From contig DAOULG010000051.1 in the NCBI GenBank assembly GCA_034420495.1, positions 1 through 6,915 on the forward strand: 6,915 nucleotides of DNA. The letters run 5' to 3'. The position numbers and the translations under genes were made by a program. The notes beneath the pieces were generated by a model. The model was not told the origin of the DNA and searched no databases. It saw nothing but the letters and a program-made list of their open reading frames with translations. Positions 1 to 3,947 of the stretch are shown here, one piece after another; positions within the stretch are counted from its first letter, which is position 1, and the number at the start of each line of letters is the position of its first letter. The stretch comes from VYDC01 sp034420495 (lineage in GTDB: Bacteria > Chloroflexota > Dehalococcoidia > UBA2979).

Positions 1-168
1 GTCGCCCGGCCGCGCCTCGCTCACGCTCAGGGTCAACTGCGCTCGCGGTTCCTCGTCGTCGCCCTCCGCCTGGGCTGAGCCGGCCGGGACCGTCAGCGCG
101 GCGGTCAGCATCGCGGCCACGGCCAGCAGCCAGGTCAGGACACGGGCTGCCCGCGCCGGTAGTCGCAT
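1..168 (-). CDS. Secreted protein, N-terminal part only (runs off the left edge)
   Basis: The ATG at 168-166 opens a frame of 56 codons that leaves the window with no stop. Residues 1-34 are a textbook Sec signal peptide: Arg residues at positions 2, 6 and 9, a hydrophobic core (LTWLLAVAAMLTAALTV), and a signal peptidase I site of the A-X-A type (AQA, residues 32-34) before EGDDEE. The mature part starts acidic and then reads QLTLSVSEARPGD. That ending resembles the first strand of extracellular Ig-like domains, where an 'arPGd' motif is common; this is suggestive only. The start is fixed by an AAAGGAG ribosome binding site seven bases upstream. The gene is divergent from the sensor-regulator at 529 and shares its upstream region. 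The protein is presumably exported to the cell surface or medium; its function cannot be told from 56 residues. Confidence 0.82.
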   Translation of the reverse strand, partial: MRLPARAARVLTWLLAVAAMLTAALTVPAGSAQAEGDDEEPRAQLTLSVSEARPGD

Positions 169-175
169 CCGTGCG

Positions 176-182
176 CTCCTTT
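176..182 (-). promoter_or_regulatory. Ribosome binding site of the left-edge secreted protein
   Basis: On the minus strand this reads AAAGGAG, seven bases before the ATG at 168-166. It is a near-perfect anti-16S match with normal spacing. It decides the start of the truncated secreted protein and argues against the overlapping minus-strand frame at 135-317. Confidence 0.8.
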
Positions 183-276
183 GTCGTAGCCGTGTGACTG
201 AACCGGCATTTCCTGCATTGGCCGCCAACCGTGGGTGTCCGTCCAGGCCCTCCGCTGTCCAGATCCGACCGCGAGG

Positions 277-295
277 GGGGCGTGGGACACGCCCC
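277..295. repeat. Perfect inverted repeat, 8-bp arms, 3-nt loop
   Basis: GGGGCGTG (277-284), loop GGA, CACGCCCC (288-295). The arms are perfectly complementary. There is no T-run on either side, so it is not a standard intrinsic terminator. It lies about 110 bp upstream of the minus-strand gene and could be an operator or a leader hairpin. Chance occurrence in such GC-rich DNA is possible. Confidence 0.5.
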
Positions 296-360
296 GAAGC
301 GCCACCAGGTTCGGCATGGCCAGAGATGATGCAGGACTAGGAACCTATGGTGGGTGTACG

Positions 361-451
361 TCCGTGCAAGTTGTCATGCAATCCAGGTGAGTTTTCGGAT
401 CCCGCGTGACCGGGCGGGCGTTCCGTGCAGGGGCGTGTCAAAGTCCGTGCA
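361..451 (+). repeat. Three direct copies of TCCGTGCA in the sensor-regulator promoter region
   Basis: TCCGTGCA occurs at 361-368, 422-429 and 444-451. The last two are 22 bp apart, about two helical turns. The first and third are the starts of longer imperfect repeats: 360-386 and 443-468 share GTCCGTGCA, then GTT, then CAATCCAG, with one base of length difference. The third copy lies between the -35 and -10 positions of the TACAAT promoter. Direct repeats with helical-turn spacing next to a gene for an OmpR-type winged-helix protein suggest its own binding sites; that is inference. Confidence 0.5.
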
Positions 452-458
452 GTTCGCG

Positions 459-464
459 TACAAT
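459..464 (+). promoter_or_regulatory. Putative -10 box (TACAAT) of the sensor-regulator gene
   Basis: TACAAT matches the consensus TATAAT at five of six positions and is one of the few AT-rich hexamers in the region. Transcription would begin near 471, giving a leader of roughly 58 bases before the ATG at 529. No good -35 hexamer is present (TGTCAA at 436-441 is poor), which fits a promoter that depends on an activator or an alternative sigma factor. Confidence 0.45.
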
Positions 465-528
465 CCAGCCGCTTGGCCCCTTCCCGGACCCGGTGGCCGG
501 CGGGGAGCAGGCGGATCGGAAGCCGTTC

Positions 529-2925
529 ATGGCCGGCAGCGACGCACTCGAGCGCGAGAACGCCGCCCTGCGCGAACGCCTCTCGCGGCTCTCCGCCGCG
601 AGCCTGCGCATCAACGAGAGCCTCGACTTCGACGACGTGCTCCAGGGCGCGCTCGATTCCGCCCGCTCCCTGACCGGCGCGCGCTACGGCGTGATGACGA
701 CGCTCGACGACGAGGGCGGCGTCGAGGACTTCCTCTCCTCGGGGCTGACGGCGGAGGAGTCCGAGCGGGTGTGGAACATGCCCGAGGGGCTGCGCATCTT
801 CGAGCTCCTGACCACCATCTCCGAGCCGATGCGCATCCCGGACCTGGCCGAGCACATCCGCGCCCTCGGCTTCGGCGGCTTCAGCGTCCCCCTGCCGGTG
901 AGGAGTCTCCGCTTCATGGCGGCGCCGGTGCTCCACCGCGGCGCGTGCGTGGGCCACGTCTTCGTGGGCGACCGGGAGGACGGCGAGCAGTTCAGCCGCG
1001 CCGACGAGGAGACGCTGGTGATGTTCGCCTCGCAGGCGGCGCTCGTGATCGCCAACGCGCGCACGCACCGCGAGGAGCGCCAGGCGAGGGCCGACCTCGA
1101 GACGCTGGTCGAGACCTCGCCGGTGGGCGTCGTCCTCTTCGACGCCCCGAGCGGCACGCTGCGCTCCCTCAACCGCGAGGCGCGGCGCATCGTGGAGGCG
1201 GTGCGCGACCCCGAGCAGTCCCCGGACGAGCTGCTCGGCGCGCTCAGCTACCGTCGCGCCGACGGGCGCGAGATCAGCCTCGCCGAGTCGCCCCTGGCGC
1301 GCGCCCTGGGCACGGGCGAGACCGTGCGCGCCGAAGAGATGGTGCTGCAGGCCCCGGACGGCCGCCGCGTCAACACGATCGTCAACGCCACCCCCATCCG
1401 CTCGGCGGAGGGGCGGGTGGAGTCGGTCGTCGTCACGTTCCAGGACCTCGCCCCGCTGGACGAACTGGAGCACATGCGGGCCGAGTTCCTGGCGATGGTC
1501 AGCCACGAGCTGCGCGCCCCGCTGAGCTCGATCAAGGGCTCGGCCGCGACCCTGCTCAGGCAGGGGCTCGCCCTCGACCCGGCCGCGAGCGTCCAGTTCC
1601 ACCGCATCATCGATGAGCAGGCCGACCACATGGAGGAGCTGATCACCGACCTCCTCGACGTGGCCCGCATCCAGTCGGGCGAGCTCGTGGTCGTGCCCGG
1701 ACCGGTCGCCCTCGAGGCGCTCGTCGACGACGCCCGCGCCACCTTCCAGAGCGCCGACGCGGCGCACGAACTCGAGATCGACCTCCCCGCCGGGCTGGCC
1801 CGCGTGATGGCCGACCGCCGGCGCATCGTCCAGGTCCTCCTCAACCTCCTCGCCAACGCCGCCCGGCACTCGCCCGGCGCCCCCGCCATCCGCCTCTCGG
1901 CCGTGCAGGAGGACGTGCAGGTGCGGGTGACGGTCGCCGACGAGGGCGTCGGCATCGCGCCCGAGCGCCTGCCGGAGCTCTTCCGCACCTTCTCGCGGGA
2001 GCGTGACCGGGGGCGGCGAGGGTCCGGCCGGGGCCTCGCCATCTGCAAGGGCATCGTCGAGGCCCACGGCGGGCGCATCTGGGCGGAGAGCGAGGGGCCG
2101 GGACAGGGGGCGCGCTTCCACTTCACGCTGCCGGCCGTCGAGCCGGCGGCGCTGCCCCCCGAGCCGGGGACGGCGCGGCCGGGCCGCGGGCGCTTCCGCA
2201 TCCTCGCCGTCGACGACGACCCGCAGACCCTGCGCTACCTGCGCGACGCGCTCGAGGAGGCGGACTGCGACCCGGTCGTGACCGGCGACCCCGAGGCCGT
2301 GCGCCCGCTGATCGCCGAGCACCGGCCCCACCTCGTCCTGCTCGATCTGATGCTGCCGGGCACCGACGGCATGGCGCTCATGGAGGAGCTGCCCGAGCTG
2401 CGCGAGCGGCCGGTGATCTTCCTCTCCGCCTACGGCGGCGACCAGCGCGTCGCGAAGGCCCTCGAGCTCGGGGCCGACGACTACATCGTCAAGCCCTTCT
2501 CGCCGACCGAGCTGATCGCGCGCATCAAGACCGTCCTGCGCCGCTCGGCGGACGGCCACCCGGGGCAGCCCGAGCCGTCGGGGACCTACCGTCGGGGCGA
2601 GCTCGCTATCGACTACGCCGAGCAGCTGGTGACGCTGGCCGGGCGTCCCCTGGAGCTGACCTACCTGGAGCAGCGCATGCTCTTCGAGCTGGCGCTGCGC
2701 GCGGGCGAGGTGCTGAGCCACGCCGAGCTCCTGCCCCGCGTCTGGGGGCCGGCCCACTCGGGGCGCTCGGGCGCCGTGCGCACGCTCGTCAAGCAGCTGC
2801 GCCGGAAGCTGGGCGACGACGCCGAGCACCCCACCTACATCTTCAACGTGCCCCGCGTCGGCTACCGGATGCCCAAGCCGGACGGAGAGGACGGCGAGGC
2901 GATGTCGTCGTCGAGCCGGAATTAG
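529..2925 (+). CDS. Soluble hybrid sensor histidine kinase / response regulator with winged-helix DNA-binding output
   Basis: 798 residues, with no signal peptide or membrane segment, so cytosolic. Domain order: short coiled coil (about 5-25); GAF (about 27-178, resembling DosS/DevS-type GAF domains: SLTGARYG, then a PMRIPDL segment); PAS-like domain (about 188-307); HisKA with H-box FLAMVSHELRAP, phosphoacceptor His326; HATPase with N-box Asn439/Asn443, G1 DEGVGIAPE (471-479), F-box LFRTF, G2 GSGRGLAI (498-505); linker (537-555); receiver with acidic Asp562-564, phosphoacceptor Asp606, Ser633 and Lys655; OmpR/KdpE-type winged helix (about 686-781, ending VPRVGYRMPKP). The kinase should phosphorylate Asp606 of the same chain and so control DNA binding. 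The start at 529 is chosen because upstream codons look non-coding and overlap the -10 box; GGAAG lies seven bases before it. The G2 box has Arg where GLGL is usual. The ligand of the GAF/PAS sensors is unknown. Confidence 0.93.
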   Translation: MAGSDALERENAALRERLSRLSAASLRINESLDFDDVLQGALDSARSLTGARYGVMTTLDDEGGVEDFLSSGLTAEESERVWNMPEGLRIFELLTTISEPMRIPDLAEHIRALGFGGFSVPLPVRSLRFMAAPVLHRGACVGHVFVGDREDGEQFSRADEETLVMFASQAALVIANARTHREERQARADLETLVETSPVGVVLFDAPSGTLRSLNREARRIVEAVRDPEQSPDELLGALSYRRADGREISLAESPLARALGTGETVRAEEMVLQAPDGRRVNTIVNATPIRSAEGRVESVVVTFQDLAPLDELEHMRAEFLAMVSHELRAPLSSIKGSAATLLRQGLALDPAASVQFHRIIDEQADHMEELITDLLDVARIQSGELVVVPGPVALEALVDDARATFQSADAAHELEIDLPAGLARVMADRRRIVQVLLNLLANAARHSPGAPAIRLSAVQEDVQVRVTVADEGVGIAPERLPELFRTFSRERDRGRRGSGRGLAICKGIVEAHGGRIWAESEGPGQGARFHFTLPAVEPAALPPEPGTARPGRGRFRILAVDDDPQTLRYLRDALEEADCDPVVTGDPEAVRPLIAEHRPHLVLLDLMLPGTDGMALMEELPELRERPVIFLSAYGGDQRVAKALELGADDYIVKPFSPTELIARIKTVLRRSADGHPGQPEPSGTYRRGELAIDYAEQLVTLAGRPLELTYLEQRMLFELALRAGEVLSHAELLPRVWGPAHSGRSGAVRTLVKQLRRKLGDDAEHPTYIFNVPRVGYRMPKPDGEDGEAMSSSSRN

Positions 2926-3137
2926 TCGTGGAGGGTCTCATCCAGGTCGGCATCGTGCAGCTCGCCGTCTGTGCCCGCCACCCGGTACTCGACACCGTCG
3001 CCGCTGTGCCGGATGTGCACGAGGTGCGGTCTCGGCCGCCTCGAGGAAGACGCGCGCCGACCGAGCGGACCGTCGCCGAGCCTGCGGCGGTCGCGCTTCC
3101 AGAAGCGCTCAGGCGCGGCGGTGAAGCCCAGCTCCAA
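2922..3137 (-). CDS. Small ORF of unknown family, probably a degraded gene
   Basis: A 71-codon frame starting at a TTG, convergent with the sensor-regulator. Its TAA (2924-2922) overlaps the kinase TAG (2923-2925). I do not recognise a family. The two ends look protein-like: LELGFTAAPERFWKRD at the start and HIRHSGDGVEYRVAGTDG, then acidic residues, at the end. The middle (about residues 18-36) is Arg/Ser-rich and may contain frameshifts; a neighbouring frame there reads ARVFLEAAE. The same frame stays open upstream (RVEELRSFLLELGF), so the ancestral gene was longer, but no ATG or GTG with a ribosome binding site is present. It lies directly downstream of the HigA-like remnant on the same strand. 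It may be a real small gene, a fragment, or chance coding. Confidence 0.35.
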   Translation of the reverse strand: MELGFTAAPERFWKRDRRRLGDGPLGRRASSSRRPRPHLVHIRHSGDGVEYRVAGTDGELHDADLDETLHD

Positions 3138-3157
3138 CAGGAATGAGCGGAGTTCCT

Positions 3158-3286
3158 CTACGCGCCGCTCCCACCTGTCGGCAGTTCTTGCACCGCCGCG
3201 CCGACCAACCGGTCGGCGGCGGCGAGGTCGAACTGCGATTGGAGGTTCAGCCAGAACTGGGGATCGATGCCGAACCAGTGGCCGAA
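3158..3286 (-). pseudogene. C-terminal remnant of a HigA-type antitoxin
   Basis: About 42 codons ending at a TAG (3160-3158). HWFGIDPQFWLNLQ followed by SQFDL is the signature at the end of the helix-turn-helix domain in HigA-family addiction-module antitoxins, where 'FG.s.eFWlnLQ..yDl' is strongly conserved. In intact HigA (about 95-110 residues) roughly 60 residues of helix-turn-helix precede this motif. Here the frame upstream of 3286 turns into unrelated Arg-rich sequence and the DNA there encodes a B-repeat in another frame. No HigB toxin is found. The protein once bound its own promoter and neutralised a RelE-like mRNA-cutting toxin; this copy cannot do so. Recognition rests on the motif alone but it is distinctive. 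Confidence 0.72.
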
Positions 3287-3288
3287 CC

Positions 3289-3453
3289 GAACGTCTTGTC
3301 TGCGTCCATCGTGAGCGTGCACGTGCGCGATGCGGGCGTGCTCACGCAGTCGCCGCCCCACGCCGCGAGCTCGTAGCCCGCCCTGGGCGTCGCCGTCACC
3401 GTGACGGTCGCGCCCGGCTCGTAGGACCCTGCCTCCGGGGACGCGCTGAGGCC
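3289..3453 (-). pseudogene. Single InlB-type B-repeat fragment of a surface protein
   Basis: A 55-codon stretch with the full pattern of a divergent InlB B-repeat: GSYEPGATVTVTATP, then AGYELAAWGGDC, then a second Cys in RTCTLTMDADKTF. In intact proteins these repeats occur in series in exported or wall-associated bacterial proteins; the two cysteines (GGDC, RTC) commonly form a disulfide. Here there is exactly one repeat, with no signal peptide, no start and no neighbouring repeats. It is cut at the left (3289-3291, last codon TTC) by the HigA-like remnant in another frame and at the right (3453) by the IS1380 fragment on the opposite strand. The open frame continues to 3762 on paper, but that part is antisense to other fragments. 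Confidence 0.72.
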
Positions 3454-3458
3454 CCCGG

Positions 3459-3599
3459 ATAGGCATCGCCTTCGACGACGACCGCCTCGTGGACAATGCG
3501 GGCCTGCTCCTGCCCGCCACGCTCGCCGGCCGGCTCGGCCTCCGCGAACTGGCGGACGCCCACCTCGACCTCGGTGACACCCCGGGGCGGGCGAACGTG
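3459..3599 (+). mobile_element. N-terminal remnant of an IS1380-family transposase
   Basis: About 47 codons reading IGIAFDDDRLVDNAGLLLP, then ATLAGRLGLRELADAHLDLG, then DTPGRANV. This matches the conserved N-terminal region of IS1380-family DDE transposases ('FDDdrlVanAGLlLPatLaqrLGL.eLvd..vdLGd.pGraN.gdK'). After RANV the expected 'GDK..TLV..aLaGGDcIDD' is missing and the sequence becomes a META-domain fragment in another frame. A complete transposase is around 450 residues, so some 90 % is gone, including the catalytic Asp and Glu residues. No terminal inverted repeats or target duplication were found. A TGA at 3447-3449 closes the frame just upstream. It is inert, but shows that mobile DNA visited this site. 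Confidence 0.7.
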
Positions 3600-3609
3600 G
3601 ACGGAAGCG

Positions 3610-3756
3610 GGATGCCCGTCCCAGGCCCTCTTCCGGCAGGAACAGCGGATGCAGGACTCGCTGGCAACGGTGGAGCGGTTCGAGGTCTCCGGGGAGCGAC
3701 TCACGCTCCACAGCGAGGGTGGGCAGGTGCTGGTCTTCGAGCGCGTGGGAGAGTAG
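3610..3756 (+). pseudogene. C-terminal remnant of a META (HslJ-like) domain protein
   Basis: About 48 codons ending at TAG (3754-3756): GCPSQALFRQEQRMQDSLAT, then VERFEVSGERLTLHSEGGQV, then LVFERVGE. The pattern Cys-Pro-x(4)-[Phe/Met]-x-x-Glu-Gln, Leu at +7, 'v.rfevsGerLtLhs.gGqvLvFer' is the last third of the META domain, found in the heat-shock protein HslJ and in many secreted or lipid-anchored proteins. The rest of the domain and any signal peptide are missing; upstream DNA encodes the IS1380 remnant in another frame. The ending is intact, so only the 5' part was lost, probably with the event that brought in the transposase piece. Confidence 0.68.
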
Positions 3757-3776
3757 CCGCATTGCGCTCTTCCCGC

Positions 3777-3890
3777 CTACCGGCCGCCGGCGCGCGCGTC
3801 GTCACGGTCGACGGCCGCATGCTGCGCCTCGCCAAGGAGGTGAGGGTGGACGTCCGGGAGGTCGAGGCGCTCGCGACCTCGGTCGCGTGA
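3777..3890 (+). pseudogene. Possible C-terminal remnant of a PIN-like or related protein
   Basis: 37 codons ending at TGA (3888-3890): LPAAGARVVTVDGRMLRLAK, then EVRVDVREVEALATSVA. A strand-helix-strand unit of the form 'gArvvTvDgrmlrlAkevgVdv.ev.aLa' resembles the end of PIN-domain toxins and nucleases, where an Asp follows a buried strand. The match is short and I hold it loosely. Upstream the frame runs through the META remnant without sense. It ends 57 bases before the lipoprotein start and is probably another decayed gene end. It could also be chance coding in GC-rich DNA. Confidence 0.3.
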
Positions 3891-3935
3891 GGGCTGGCGG
3901 TCGCTGCGGGCGGAGCAACCCACCGAGGCCATCGA

Positions 3936-3941
3936 TATAGT
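3936..3941 (+). promoter_or_regulatory. -10 box (TATAGT) placed for leaderless transcription of the lipoprotein gene
   Basis: TATAGT matches TATAAT at five of six positions and lies six bases upstream of the ATG at 3948. With normal -10 to +1 spacing the transcript would begin at or within a base or two of the A of the ATG, so the mRNA would have no 5' leader. No Shine-Dalgarno motif precedes the ATG, which agrees. Leaderless genes of the form TANNNT-N(5-7)-ATG are common in Actinomycetota, Deinococcota and some Chloroflexota. No convincing -35 box is seen. Confidence 0.6.
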
Positions 3942-3947
3942 GCTGCC

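Larger units (their letters stand above)
169..528. other. Divergent intergenic region (360 bp)
   Basis: This stretch lies between the minus-strand secreted-protein gene and the plus-strand sensor-regulator, and I find no credible gene in it. It holds the ribosome binding site of the left gene, a perfect hairpin at 277-295, three copies of TCCGTGCA between 361 and 451, and a TACAAT -10 box at 459-464. The sensor-regulator frame stays open upstream to a GTG at 406, but the 41 extra residues do not look like protein and the -10 box lies inside them. I therefore treat 406-528 as leader and promoter. Confidence 0.7.

Noticed and set aside
135..317. A 60-codon minus-strand frame at the left edge
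   Set aside because: It overlaps the secreted-protein gene in a different frame; the latter has a ribosome binding site and a signal peptide.
354..1616. A 420-codon plus-strand frame overlapping the kinase
   Set aside because: It is Arg/Pro/Ala-rich low-complexity translation of the kinase gene in another frame, with no motif.
337..2829. An 830-codon open frame on the minus strand, opposite the kinase gene
   Set aside because: It is rich in Arg, Gly, Ala, Glu and Leu with no domain signature, and it is fully antisense to a protein with every expected kinase, receiver and winged-helix motif. Long antisense frames are expected where codons favour G/C at third positions.
2928..3146. A 72-codon plus-strand frame starting two bases after the kinase stop
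   Set aside because: The closeness suggested an operon partner, but the sequence has no recognisable features and the minus-strand frame over the same bases looks more protein-like.
3834..3890. A perfect Shine-Dalgarno (AAGGAGGTGA, 3834-3843) followed by GTG at 3846
   Set aside because: The frame it would serve has only 14 codons and is the tail of the possible PIN-like fragment. The motif is explained by Lys-Glu-Val codons.
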